DNA of 64,000 bases from Liquidambar formosana. Taxonomy: Eukaryota; Streptophyta; Magnoliopsida; Saxifragales; Altingiaceae. Positions 1 through 11,998 of this stretch are shown here, one piece after another. A program made the position numbers and the translations under genes. The stretch covers positions 806,001 to 870,000 of the forward strand of contig CM077834.1 in NCBI GenBank assembly GCA_039720395.1. The letters are read 5' to 3'. Positions within the stretch are counted from its first letter, which is position 1, and the number at the start of each line of letters is the position of its first letter. The notes under the pieces are model-generated. The model searched no databases. It was not told where the DNA came from and worked only from the letters and a program-made list of their open reading frames with translations.

Positions 1-198
1 TTTCAATCAATAGCATCAAAAACATCATAGCCTAACAATAATGCAGTCTCCTTTATATTTATCTGAAACAGAATAAAAAATAATCTTAAACTTTTATGGG
101 GATCCTGAAATTCGCAAATCATGGTGAAATTAATACTCAAAAAAAAAAAAAAAAAAAAAACCTTAAAATTGCAAAATGAAAATATAGTGGTGATGTAC

Positions 199-3100
199 CT
201 GTTCACTGCCCGTGCTACGATAAAATTTTAAAATGATATTTTCAGGATCATCTTTATAACCGGATTTTTTCCATTGCAATATTATAGATAGTAGAGTGCT
301 CAGTTGATTCTCTAAACTTGCAACCTGTATAAAAATTATGTACATGACTTCAAAATGTTGTTAAAGAATTTTTGAGAGGAGCATTAGAGGTGTCTGCGTG
401 TGGATTAATCAAGGAAAAAGATGGTGAAACGTACCCTTTTCTCAAGTTCTTCAGTATGTTGGTTCCTTCTCATTCTGCTGCGTCTAGCCGACTCCCGATT
501 TCCCAATAACCTAATAAGTCACCATAAATGTATCAATTTGAGGAAAAACAACAATTGCAAGTACTAGACATTAAGAATGGAGTGTGGCTCAGCTAGGATG
601 GGTTGCAGGCATCACCCTTGTTTTAAAGTAGCAAATATGGTATGATCAATGCTGCCTTGAAAAGGGTTGCAATAGAAATGCTTGAAAATTATAATACTCA
701 AAACAAATTTATTGAAAGTCATGGGGGACCTAATTTTAGGGGAGGAAAAATGCCAATTCTAGTCACCTTTTTTGATGTTTTGCCTCAAAAGGATCTATAT
801 TCTCAGTGGTTTTTGTTTCTCCTTCAAGTTTATCATCACCATCTATCCGCACAGGATTTAGGGCTGAAAGGCTTAGTTGTCCACCATTGACATCATTTTG
901 TGCCATGAAGGCAGGATCCCCAGAACCTTCAGTGGTCGCAAAGAGAGGCAAACAATGAATGAAAATAGAGTACAACTAATGTTAAAAGAAAAGAAAAATC
1001 AAAAAATATATTATAGAATAGCAAGGAAAGAAATCTTACTAGTAGCATGGGATCCCAATTGCAAATTAGGCCTGGAGGCCTTTGAGTGATTGCCAACTAA
1101 CGAAGCAGAAACTTGATCAGGCTTTAGAAGACATGTCTACAAACACATTCATAAAATGATCATTTTTGGAAGTAATTATATGATAACGATATTTGTTCTA
1201 CATGAACCATTAAGTTGACACTGTAATCGGATTTATTTATTTTTAATAATGTATTTTGGAGGATAACAGCCTTATGAAAATTATTTTGAACACAATCAAT
1301 TGACCCGTCTTGCAAATTAAGTTGCCAACATATGACTTCTTGCATTGTGTCCACCTTTGAACCTTGGTGGCCCATGGGATATTGGATGGACCAGCATTAC
1401 ATTAGGAAGCAGTGGAAGCCAGAATGGGAGCAGGATCAGGACGATACAGTGTTTGGTCATTTCAAAAGATGATGTAGCTCACAAGAGGGAGCCCCAGCGA
1501 CCCACAATAAGATAACATGGCCCTGCTTCCAGATTTTGGTCTGCTAATTGGTATAATGTCCACAATGCTGGACTTGAGGTGTAAAAAATTTTAAGATTTA
1601 GGATGCATATTTTCTTTCAATTCAACTATGTTTTTCTCCTTTTTTAGTGTGTAAAATCAAATTGAGCCATGCTATATATGACCTGCTCACAAATAAGGGG
1701 TCGGACCCACACTAATAGGGCGTGGGGGCTGCACTGGCCATGTGGTTCCCATCCTTTATTACAAGGCAAGAGCCATTTGACGAATCTTCCAATTTTTTGT
1801 CTTGTTTATTTTGGTAAATTTGGAGGGGAATGAACCCTTAACTTATCCTAATCCTATCATTTTTCCCACCCTCCCTCAACTATCCTAATCCTATCCAATT
1901 CTTTCATATCTATTAAGTTTATTAACTTTTCTTGAGAGTATTCTTTCGGGGTAACTCAGTGAGTTTAAGCCCCTATTACAAGAATAATAATAAAAACCTT
2001 TTTTTGGACATATCTTGGCCGGGTTGACCGCTATGGAACTAGGGCTACAACTTGGGCAGGTTGAGAGGTTCTACCAGGCTTAACCCTCAATCCAATCCTA
2101 GCTTTACCCATCCTTGGGGTTGAGGTTTCCCAACCTATGCTCAACTCGTGCTCGGGTTGGGTGGGTTTAGGTTGGGCACAGGTTGCATGGGTTGGACAGG
2201 TTTAAGCCAGGTTGAGCGGATTGGCTTGTTAGTTTTATATTTTTATTTTTAGAAAGCCTTCTTTATCAAAAAAAAAAAAAAAAAAAACCATCTTCATAAA
2301 AATTCATTTTTGCATATGCATACAAATCTCAATCATCCAAATTTTATTTGCTAACCTACAATTCATGTCAATTCAAAAAAATGATTTTTTAACCAATAAA
2401 AAAAGAAAGATGAAAGCATCAAAATAATTAAACAACACTTGAAGGATTCAAAGCATTAACATTTATATAATTGAGTACATAAGCAACCATGTGTGAAGAC
2501 ATTATTCAATATATTTTATAGGACAAGTTCGGGTTGGGTTTGGATTGCCCAACCCTTTTGCCCAAGCCCAACCCAAATTGAGATTGGGTTGGGATTTTCC
2601 AACCCAAGCCCTATCCAATGTATAAAAAACTATAACTCAAGTTAATCCATTAATTAGGTTAGGCAAGCTCAACCCACCCAATTTGTAGCTCTTGATGAAA
2701 ATAGAAAGTGCATCATATTTACTCTTTGGACTCTTGTGTGTTATTAGCCATCTTGGTTTTATAGCTAATCTATTCCCCAAAAAAAAAAAAAAAAAAAAAT
2801 GGAGAAAGACGTCTCAACCCTTGTATAGAGTGGAGACTGGAGAACATGTTAAATTTGTGTGACAAGCAGATACGCCCCCCTAAATACAGACAACTCATGA
2901 TATACTACGTAACTGTGGCTCTGTTTCTAGGAAAAGGCTAAATATAAAATACAATGATGTTTTCAATTCCTCGTAGGAGAAGACTCAATCATGATTAATA
3001 GAGTAATCCATGAAAATTATTGGAGTGATTTATGGGATTGATTTCATAATTTCTTCTTTTTGTTAATTATGTTGATTTATATATTTAAACCTCAGCCCAT

Positions 3101-3722
3101 CTATTTGATTCATCCCACAAAAAAGCATGTCTTCTCATATATTACAGAAAAAGGAAAATAATAATAAACGTACAAGATATAAGGCTTTTTGGGCAGTGGA
3201 GGTCGGCAATTACCCAAACCACGTTATATTAAAATTTTCTTTCTTCCTTAAATTTTTTAATTTTATTTTTTCCTATGCGTTAGTTTGTTTAATTTTATTT
3301 TAAATAGTAACATATAATTTTTTAATAAAATAGTTACATACAAATTTGGAATGGAATGCAAGATTTTCTCCTTAAATTGATTATGATCTAAATGGAATAC
3401 AAGATTTTCTCCTTAAATGGATTATGTGAATATTGTTTATAATTAAAGGGTACATGTATTGCATGGTGTCCTTATGCCTATTGCCTACGAAAGCTATAAT
3501 ATGGACTTGAGGCTAAATCTCCTTTAAAAATATGATTTTTTTTTCCCCTTTTACATTATTTTCAAGTTTTCTTGCTATTCGGCGATAGTTTATTGGAAAA
3601 ACTTCATCCCTTCATGCCTTTAGTTTGCATGGTTGTCCCTAACATAAATAAACAGAACATCCAATAGACAGAAAACATTAACTAATCTTTTAGTTAATGA
3701 TTTTCCTTCCATATAGTTGTGT

Positions 3723-3762
<40 letters not shown>

Positions 3763-4429
3763 TTGAAGAAGTCTCAGCAAGAATTCCCATATTTTATAGT
3801 ATGAATAGATAAATCTGGTCCTGACAGTTTTCCAACAAGATTTACAAAGAATTCTATGAAGTAAACATCCATAAAGTCTATATTTTGCGGTACTCATAAT
3901 ATTCGAATATTCAATAAACTAGGAATCAACATGCCAAAAATACCATGAATGACGAAAGACATCAAATTTATATAGATATAATGTTTTTGATGAGTAAATT
4001 TATATAAAGATATTAAAAAAAAACAAAAAACAATACCGATGATAATTTGTGCTTTGCATCCATACACTCCTGCGCCAGTTTGGTTTTGAAGAAAGCCATC
4101 TCATCTTGATTCGAATTCAGTATTCCTGTTGGTGTTGGGGTTGGCGTTGGTGTTGTTGTTGGTGTTGGTATCAACGTTGGCAGTGGCACTGACATTGGAA
4201 TCAGAGGATATTGACAATCTAGATCTTCAGAGGTAAAAACTTCATCCATGGTGTGTTGTTGAATGTAGTAGTCTCCCTCTAATTGTGTGAATTTTTCTTC
4301 CATTAGAGGATTCTGAAGACAATCAAGATCTTCAATGGTAAAAACTTGTTGAGCTGAGTAGTCTCCCTCATATTGTATGAAATTGTCCTCCATGAGAGGA
4401 TTCAGAGGACAATCAAAACCTTCATACAT
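199..4429 (-). CDS. bZIP transcription factor, duplicate A (3' end outside window)
   Basis: Exons read on the minus strand: 4037-4429, 1040-1136, 767-926, 435-510 and 199-324; phases agree across every junction (284 codons seen). The final exon should lie left of the window. Exon 1 encodes an acidic N-terminus with two tandem copies of a roughly 35-residue motif (PLMED/E...EGDY...EDLDC) and a Pro-Thr linker. Exons 3-5 give a classic bZIP: KRLLG then NRESARRSR (N-x7-R at residues 221-229), then a leucine exactly nine residues later and heptad leucines continuing into exon 5. Such proteins dimerise and bind ACGT-core DNA in the nucleus. The start at 4429 lies about 75 nt below a TATA box. It is a paralogue of the 11999-17383 gene. 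The bZIP class is certain; I do not recognise the subgroup. Joining exon 1 to exon 2 across a 2.9-kb intron is inference supported by phase only. Confidence 0.75.
2039..2691. mobile_element. hAT-like non-autonomous DNA transposon, copy A
   Basis: About 650 bp in bZIP intron 1. The ends are inverted repeats of the type GGGCTACAACTTGGGCAGG and its complement. The interior is rich in GGTTGGG on one side and CCCAACC on the other and has no coding capacity. The left flank is CTATGGAA; the right flank is degraded. An orthologous copy sits at 14995-15661, so it was present before the segmental duplication. Confidence 0.6.
3724..3755. repeat. (TA)n microsatellite
   Basis: Uninterrupted TA dinucleotides followed by a T run. 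The matching place in duplicate B (about 16700) has only the T run, so the TA expansion is specific to unit A, or was lost from B. Confidence 0.9.
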
Positions 4430-4503
4430 ATTGTGCTATTGAACGTAGTCTCTCTCTCTCTAATTGTAAGGAACTGGTGTTCTTCCAATACAACTTGCTT
4501 CGG

Positions 4504-4511
4504 TATATATA
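4504..4511 (-). promoter_or_regulatory. TATA box of bZIP copy A
   Basis: TATATATA on the minus strand, about 75 nt upstream of the ATG at 4429, with a GA-rich leader between. The arrangement is the same as at the copy B promoter. Confidence 0.6.
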
Positions 4512-5337
4512 GAGATAATGCTCAAAGCCTCTTACTATCAAACAGGAAGTTTTTCCAGCTTTTAGAATATTACCATACTTTTTATAAATCGACTTTCCAA
4601 AATCTAATACGCTCCAAGGTTGCCCTCTCGCACTTCCCATATTATTTTCTATGCTGGTTAAATGACTAAATTGTCCTTAAGTATCAAACATTAGACTAAG
4701 AGTCATCACTGTACCACAAAACCCCAATCGCCTCCCACAATCTACCACCACCATATTTATTTCCTTCCATCTCATCCACCATCCAAAACCCTCCACACAA
4801 AATCATCCATAAACATTATCACCCTCATCGTCACGAACCCAACGCCGGCACCCCTCAACTGTCGTCTCCCACTTGCCGAGAATTTTCGCCGGAGTTGGGA
4901 AGTTTGTTCCTCTCCCACAACTGTCCTCTTTTCCGCCCGCAAGAATATTGACAGTGAAGTGCACCGGAGACCTCTGCAAATCTCTCGGCCCTCTAAGCTT
5001 CACCACATGAGCAATTGAACCTCCCATTGACCCAAGCAGTAGCAATGTTGTATATTTTCCTATGTTTGGGTCATCATTTTCTCTGCGAAGTCGGTGGCTG
5101 TGAGTGGGTGTGATTGGGGAGAACACCCTCAGGCAGTGAGCTTTCTTGATCCTTCCAGAAGGGTCGGCTGATTTAAAGCTTTTGGAAGGCTTGTTGTCCA
5201 AAGGGTAATTGTGTCATTAAATAGAATAGAAATAAGAAGGGAGTGCGAGAGGGCAATTGAGGAGCGCGATTAGCGCTGGCCTAAAATAAAACGGTGCTGT
5301 TTTAATCCTTTCTTTCAACGATGCGTTTTGTGTTTGG

Positions 5338-5603
5338 GGCACAAAGTGAGGTGATACGGGTTTTGAGAAATACCCAAACCCAAATTAAGAGCAGGAATAC
5401 AGTGGCTGTTGTGCGTTTGAGCTTTTAAGCATACGCAAAATTAAAAATAAAAAATAAAATATGGGAGTCAATCTTGACAGGCATGGCCATGAAAGCTGTT
5501 GCCATGGCTGAACTTTAATGTCAATCTCGTGGGTTCAAATTTTAGTCCTTTTTTTTAAAAAAAAAAATATTTTTCAAGCTTGTTGTATGTAACCGTGTCC
5601 TGA
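5338..5603. other. Foreign patch replacing COX15 exons 1-2 in unit A
   Basis: Units A and B align up to about 5337 (B: 19325) and again from about 5604 (B: 20621). Between these points A has 266 bp unrelated to the 1.3 kb of B that carries COX15 exons 1 and 2. The patch contains a tRNA-like B-box (GTGGGTTCAAATTTT near 5530) and ends in a T/A-rich run, so part of it may be a SINE. The rest is unrecognised. Confidence 0.65.
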
Positions 5604-5723
5604 TTTTTGTTTGCCAAGTGTTTGTATTTGTGGCACTACAGGATGCTTATGCTTTCAACTTCAGTTTATTAATTTCTAAACCCTTCTCACTCAGAAGTGT
5701 TCTAGATATAATGTATTTTTTTA

Positions 5724-6234
5724 GGGTAAATATCTAAAATATCCCTAAAAAAAAAAGAATTCTATCCAAAAAACCCATAATGTAATTTTTCTATCTAAAA
5801 AGCCCAAATAAAATTATAATATATCCAAAAAACCCAAAGTACTAATTTCCATCCAACTCCGTTTAAATTAAACAGCTTTTGGACCTATATACCCTTTTTA
5901 TAATTATTTATTTGTTCGTTTTCTTTTCTTCTTTTTTTTTTTCCCTTTTTTTTTTCCTTTGGGGGGGGGGGTGCTAAATGAAAATTAATCCTTTTATTAG
6001 ATAAACAAGATGGTAATATAAATTTTGAATAATTATTTTTATATTTTAATAAAAAAATGTAATTAGGGAATTTTAGTAAAAAAAATTCATCACTCAAACG
6101 AAGTTGGATGGAAGTTAAGTTCTTGGGTTTTTTGGATACAGTTTAACCCTATTTAGGTTTTTCCGATAGGAAAATTATTTTATGGAGTTTTTGGATATGA
6201 TTCCCCTTATAAGGGATATTTTGGATACTTACCC
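5724..6234. mobile_element. Fold-back MITE in COX15 intron 2, copy A
   Basis: About 510 bp whose two ends are long imperfect inverted repeats (more than 100 bp), starting GGGTAAATATCTAAAATATCCC and ending with its near complement. Both arms contain repeated TATCCAAAAAACCC-type motifs. No coding capacity. The flanks are T-rich, so the target duplication is unclear. Copy B is at 20738-21238. Confidence 0.7.
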
Positions 6235-6434
6235 TTTTTTTCAATTGAGGTAAACCGGTAGAAATAGTCTTTTGTGCCCCTAAGGGGCAGGTACATTTAT
6301 ACTTTGTTTTGTTTCAGTTAGAATTATCTTTTTGGTTTCATAGTGTCTGTAATTGGAGTTGCTATGTCATTTCAAGTGGGGTAGAAGTTTAGTAGATCTT
6401 TTGTGATCTTACTTTGGCTTTTGACCTCTTGCAG

Positions 6435-8578
6435 TGTAAACAAAGGGATGAATATTGAAGATTTCAAATTCATATATTGGATGGAATATGCACATCGGAT
6501 GTGGGGAAGGGCCCTTGGTATCATGTTTGCCCTGCCATTTTCATATTTTCTTCGCAAGGGATATATTACTGTACGACTTGGACTGAGGCTGTCTGCACTT
6601 TTTGCCCTTGGTGCTGGGCAGGGACTAATTGGTTGGTGGATGGTTAAAAGTGGTCTTGAGGTATGAAGCACTTAATTATTTGCTAATTTGCATGAAGATT
6701 TATTCCAAGTTATGAAACCCATGGATATTTCTTTTCCATAGGAGCCAGCATCAGAATATGTTCAGCCAAGAGTAAGCCCTTATCGTCTCACAGCTCATCT
6801 CACTTCAGCATTTGTTATTTACTGTGGCCTTTTTTGGACTGCTCTTTCTGTTGTTATGCCCGAACCACCTGCCGAATCAGTCGCTTGGGTTCGTGGGGCA
6901 GCAAAAGTAAAGAGACTTGCCCTTCCTGTAAGCTTACTTGTTGGCATTACTGCCGTCTCAGGAGCATTCGTTGCAGCAAAATGATGGTGTATGTAACTAT
7001 GATTTTTCTTGTCCTGCTTGTTATCTGTACTAACATCTCAAGGATAATGCTGGTGGTTTTTTTATGTAAATGATATGTGATGCATAACTCCATGCTATAT
7101 TGCCAGGGCCATGCATATAATACTTTCCCAAAGATGGGTGATATGTGGATTCCAGATGATGTTTTTAGCAAGAAGCCACTTATTCGCAAATTCTTTGAGA
7201 ACCCATCAACAGTGCAGGTGATTCCTTTATGCGATGTTGATGGCTTATACGTGTTTAAGCAGCCTGACTTTCATGGTTTCTTTCTGTATAAACAAACGAA
7301 CAAACATGGTTTTCCAGATTACTACATCAAGTGCCATTTACTAAATTTAGGTTGCTTCTAGTAACAAAAAAAATAATAATAATAAAAATACTAATAATAA
7401 TAAAAGAAGAAAGGAAAAAAAAGAAAAAAGAGAGAAATATAATAATGGACAGAAAGGTAGAAATGGGAAGAGGAAAATATTTAGAAATTTATTTTGTAGA
7501 TAAAAATATTGAAGAAGAAATCTTTAGAGTGTTTGCTCTTCTTCTTATCTTTTCCCAAGTCCTTTAATTTCGGGGAAATACTTTGAGGCTCAACAAAGAA
7601 ATTTGCCGAAGATTGTCTCACCACACTTATTCATCTTTGCTTTCTTCTCCACTTATCTTGTCATTGCTTCTTCAAATCAAATGTACAGTTAAGAACGATG
7701 TTTACCCCTGTTATGCATGTTAGTTACAATTACTTTAGTAACTGTTGGTGCTTTTCTGATACTTTTTTCATTGATTGCTGAAAAATCGTAGGAAATGAAA
7801 AGAACTTGGAATCTTAGAAGTTAGAAATGCCATTACAACCGCAACCTTTTACATTATTCCATATTTTCATTCTGTCCTTAGCTACCAATTGGAGTGGTAG
7901 GGAAATTGTTACATTTTTAATAGTTCTAACTTTGAGGGAAATCACTATTCCCAATCTGTTTTGGTTTCTTGACAGAGTGACAGGCACTTGGTACAGCTTA
8001 TTGGACCTTTTAGATAGGTCTGGGAATTCTAAATCGAATAATTGCCAGAGCGATGATGTTGAATCTTACAATTACAAACCATACAATTGCATGAATTCCT
8101 TAAGGATGCTAGATAAATGTTCAAATTCTGTGATTCCCATCATTCAGAGAGTGGTTTGTGGTGGTCAACAGGAAAATTGGACATACATCCTGCTGTGCGA
8201 TCTTTGATTGGAAGCACCCTTGGCATGGCTGCTCTTCAGGTAAATGTGTCCCATTGAGTAGTTCTTCATTGCATTTATTCAGACATGCTTCCAATGCAGT
8301 TATTTCATTCTTACGCCTGTGTTTGTAGTTTTGATGCATCCCATAGTTATGATAGTGTTTTTGAAGGGAGTAGTAATGTGGTAGTAATAATTCTATAATT
8401 GTTGCAGGTCACTTTAGGGATATCGACACTTCTATCCTATGTACCTGTTTCACTCGGCACTGCACATCAGGCTGGAGCTTTAACTCTTTTGATGTTTATG
8501 ATTCTGCTTAATCACACTACACGGGGGCCATTGATGTCCCTTCTAAAATCTCTGCCTTCAGTTGCAAGGACTACCTGA
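6435..8578 (+). pseudogene. COX15: COX15 heme A synthase, truncated duplicate A
   Basis: Matches exons 3-7 of the intact gene at 19385-23685: exon 3 6435-6660, exon 4 from 6742, exon 5 7107-7217, exon 6 remnant about 8152-8238, exon 7 8408-8578. Four lesions show decay. Exons 1-2 are replaced by unrelated DNA. A 1-nt insertion near 6974 shifts the frame at the end of exon 4. About 125 bp including the exon 6 acceptor and its first 16 codons (with the LDHR histidine) are missing. The start codon and mitochondrial presequence are absent. Exon 3 is nearly identical to copy B, so the duplication is fairly recent. A functional heme A synthase from this copy is very unlikely. Confidence 0.9.
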
Positions 8579-9840
8579 TAAATTTTTTGATGATTCTGTA
8601 ACAAGAATTAGACATTTAAATTGGATACGACATTTTTATATTGGATCGTTGGCATTCAGGTTCGGGGTTTGTTTTGCTATAATAGAAGAGAAATAGATGA
8701 TGAAGCTGTCCACTCTTTCGTTTGCTTGTACTTGGGAAGCCTCTACAAGAATGACTATGACATTAATATATTGTCAGTTGAGTTGTTGACACTGTAGTGT
8801 CTAACATTTTTATGGATTAAAATTGTTATTAATGAAGATCTTCTGGTTTTGGGCAACTCTTTTCCATATTTTATCAGTAACTTGAAATCCACTCCCGCTT
8901 TTGGGAATGGGAGCTGCTTACTTAAGCATGGTCTGAATGGATCAAAGCGTACTATGGTGGAGCTGTTTTAGATAACACGTTGTGTTAGGTACCAGCTATG
9001 GTTTCGGGTGGAAGATAATTGATTTCAGATCAGTCAAGAGGTTGAAGCTGAAGCCATTAGAGAGGCTCTACTTGTAGTGGTTGACAGCATCTACTCACTA
9101 AAATAGTTGATTTGTCACTACCAGACTGCCAGTTCAATCAGACCCTGGGTCTAAGTTTTTGAACAGAACCAATGAACTTCTGGTCACTTGGTCAGGGTCG
9201 ATTTGGGCACAATACTGAGTTCAGCCTTACTGTTAATGTAGACCTAGGGATTCAATAGCTGGTTAAAACCATCTTTTATCATAATCATATCATTGTAAAA
9301 AGGTAAAATATATATTGTCCATTAGTAATAAATGTCAAACAAATAATCATGATAATCCAACAGTGCATGGAATCTCTGCACACTCATCAAGGTCATATGA
9401 TCGTTCAAATTATCAGGATGTAATAGATTATGAAGTTATTAACTACTGGCTCCTTGTGTAAAGACTACTCATTGGATTCACGAGTTAAATACTCTGTTTA
9501 ATGCAAAGGAAATAACCTACTTAACTATAACTAATAATAATAATAATAATAATAAGAATAATAAAAGAAGGAAATAACCTGCGCAGAGACTGCTCATAGC
9601 ATTCACGAGATTAATGCTCTGTTTAATGCGAAGGAACCCAAAATATGGAGCAACAGTTTCAATTTAAATCGCGCAAGTAACAAAGCCTAATCATGATCAA
9701 GGTAAAGGAACAATAGAAAAAAAAATTGGCAATGCCACCGTTGTCCCTTTCCATGCTCTTTAAATCAACAATAAATTTCACCACCATGAAGCCAGTTTTT
9801 ACATAACTTGGGACCCCAAAAATTGGAATGAGAGCAACAT
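8579..9840. other. Intergenic, COX15 pseudogene to SmD1 remnant
   Basis: Former 3' UTR and spacer shared with 23686-24968 in unit B. It carries a short (TAA)n tract near 9530-9555, expanded relative to unit B. I see no gene. Confidence 0.6.
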
Positions 9841-9987
9841 AATTAGCGCCCTCGGCCAGTCCACGCCCATGACCACGCCCCCGGCCACGTCCCAAAGGCC
9901 TCCCAGATAAAAAAAATCATTAAATTAATACAAACAGAAATACACAAATGATATCAAAATGGATTAAATATGCGCAATACCAGCAGA
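9841..9987 (-). pseudogene. SmD1 last-exon remnant, duplicate A
   Basis: Corresponds to exon 4 of the SmD1 gene at 24969-25030, encoding the C-terminal Arg-Gly tail. It is broken three ways. The 3' splice acceptor is changed from CAG to CTG. The methionine of RPMGRGRG is leucine. A 1-nt deletion in the RG tract shifts the frame past the normal stop. Upstream, similarity ends at about 9987, just inside the intron 3/exon 3 boundary, where raffinose-synthase-like sequence begins. No Sm fold remains. Confidence 0.88.
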
Positions 9988-10210
9988 AGTTGCGGAATTG
10001 AAATATGAATCTGAAAGAAGTGCGACTATTGGCATGAAAGTTCGTGGGTGTGGAAAATTTGGAGCCTATTCATCAGCTCGGCCCAAGAGGATTACAGTTG
10101 ATTCAGAGGAAATGGAGTTTGACAACGAAGAAAAGTCTGGATTTGTTACACTTGCTCTCAGTATTCCAGAGGAAGAGTTGTACCTTTGGAACATGACTGT
10201 CGAACTATAA
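9986..10210 (+). pseudogene. C-terminal fragment of a raffinose synthase / seed-imbibition protein (RFS6/DIN10-like)
   Basis: An open frame of about 75 codons ends at 10210. It resembles the C-terminus of plant GH36 galactinol-sucrose galactosyltransferases of the DIN10 type: MKVRGCGKFGAYSS, then RPKRITVDSEE, and a terminal PEEELYLWN block. The catalytic domain is absent. The left edge of the fragment coincides with the end of SmD1 similarity, so it is the 3' stub of a gene cut by the duplication joint. It has no promoter or start of its own; an internal TTG or ATG start would be spurious. The family is inferred from remembered motifs. Confidence 0.7.
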
Positions 10211-11998
10211 ACAATTTGAATGCTTGTCAGCTCTGCATTTGTGGGGATTCACATATTTTCCTTTTTGATTCATATCTTGTGAAAACCTGCAAGGTTGCTA
10301 GTTTAGGGCAGCTTGCAGTTGTTTTCATTGCATTAAAGCACAATGATTAGGAGAGGCTACTCATGGCTGCTTAATTTTTCTGTAGTTCTATTTAATTGCA
10401 TCTGGAAGGGATGTCACTGTCTTTATTTGTAACTATTTGGAGTGTTTTTTTCAGATTTCTAACTGTTCTGTTCTTAGATATACACTAAGAAAATGTTCCA
10501 ATTTTCCTGATGTTGTAACAGAATTCGCTAAAGAAACGATAAATCTGAATATTTACCCATGGATTCCCCCACCCCCCGCCCACCTTTTTAGTGAAGGAGA
10601 CTTTGGCCACAAGTCCATAAAGTTAGATTTGTGCTGCCATAAGTCTATCATAAAATCTTATGTAGCCAAAGTCTCTTTTAGATATTTTCAAACGATACTA
10701 CCCCTTCATATTATGTAACAAAAGGTTCCTCCTAGAAAGTTACATATAATCAATGTAACTGGTTTTTTTAATATTTTTTTTATACATAATTCATATTCAT
10801 CATGAGTCTTTTTCCTAATTTTTCTCAAAAAAAAAAAAAAAAAAATCAATTAAATTTGGGTAAACATCTACTTGTAACTGAAGTATATACTGAACCCACA
10901 GAAAAATAATTACATAAAAACAATTATTTTTAAGTCAATTGTCACTGAATTTTAGTCACAAAATATTTATACAAATTTTTAGTTTCAAGCACATCAATTT
11001 AACTGTTTCAATAGTTACATCTAATAAATTTAATAATTTTGTATGAGAAATTGTACAAAATTAAACCCACATTAAAATAGTTAGAAGTTTATTTATTTTA
11101 AAACCGATACATGTAAATATGTAATTAATGTAACTATTTTTTTTTAAGACATAATTTTATTTTCATCATGGGTCTTGTTTCGAAAAGCTCGATGAATAGA
11201 TTTTAAATATATAAATTTTATTGGAAATCGATATCTAGATCAAAAGTTATGTCATTTTAAAATTTGAAAACAAAAAATAACACTTAAGGGTAAACTTGAC
11301 TTTATGCATTTACCACAGTTACAAAAGTAAATTCATTTTACTTAAAATTGGACTTATGGTTGCATAAGTTTGCTGCATAGACTTATGCCTCTATAAGTTC
11401 TACAAAAATAGACTTTTCGCTAATTTCCCCATTATTTTACCTTGAAAATGTGCATAAAGTTTGCTAGATTTATGGGGAAAAGGGTGGCATCTTGATGCAT
11501 TAAATCCAAATTTGGTGTGCTATAGTGCTGTCAAAAAACAGTGCATAAGTGAAATGATAAAGGCAACGACTTGAACGTGTAAATTGGTAATATTGGTCCT
11601 GTGTTGTCTAGACAGCCTCCAGACTCTGAAACTTTTATTTTTTTCATTTTTTGGACATCATGTAGGCTCAAACCTGCATCTTCTATTCCACAATGGCCAC
11701 AATTTACTCCCATAATGAGATAATTGTTGTTTCCAATCCTAAAGTGCCAAAGTTTGGACTATTACAAAACTATGGTGCACATACCATGATTATAAGTACA
11801 ATACCGATATAGAGTACCCAAAAGAAAAAGGAAGAATACCGATAGAACATCACTAGCCATAATGAATGTAAGAAATTTATAGTACTATATGCATTGAATT
11901 AGGAGGAATCAAGAGTCATGAATTCAAGGAGTCGATAGTTCAAACTACCACAAAACAATCAACCCACGGAAAAGAGAAAATAATAATACAGTTCTAAG
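10211..11998. other. AT-rich spacer between duplicated units
   Basis: Begins with the likely 3' UTR of the raffinose-synthase fragment. A hairpin at about 10597-10681 has arms of the type GAGACTTTGGCCACAAG and its near complement, typical of a small fold-back element. Loosely related ATAAGTC motifs recur near 11340-11410, so a larger degenerate element may span 10.6-11.4 kb. I see no coding gene. Confidence 0.5.

Noticed and set aside
642..890. Plus-strand frames at 642-890 and 13582-13830
   Set aside because: They are antisense to bZIP exon 3 and intron sequence and carry no domain.
9659..9895. 78-codon minus-strand frame starting in an Arg-Gly tract as a separate gene
   Set aside because: It is the frame-shifted SmD1 last exon reading on into its 3' UTR.
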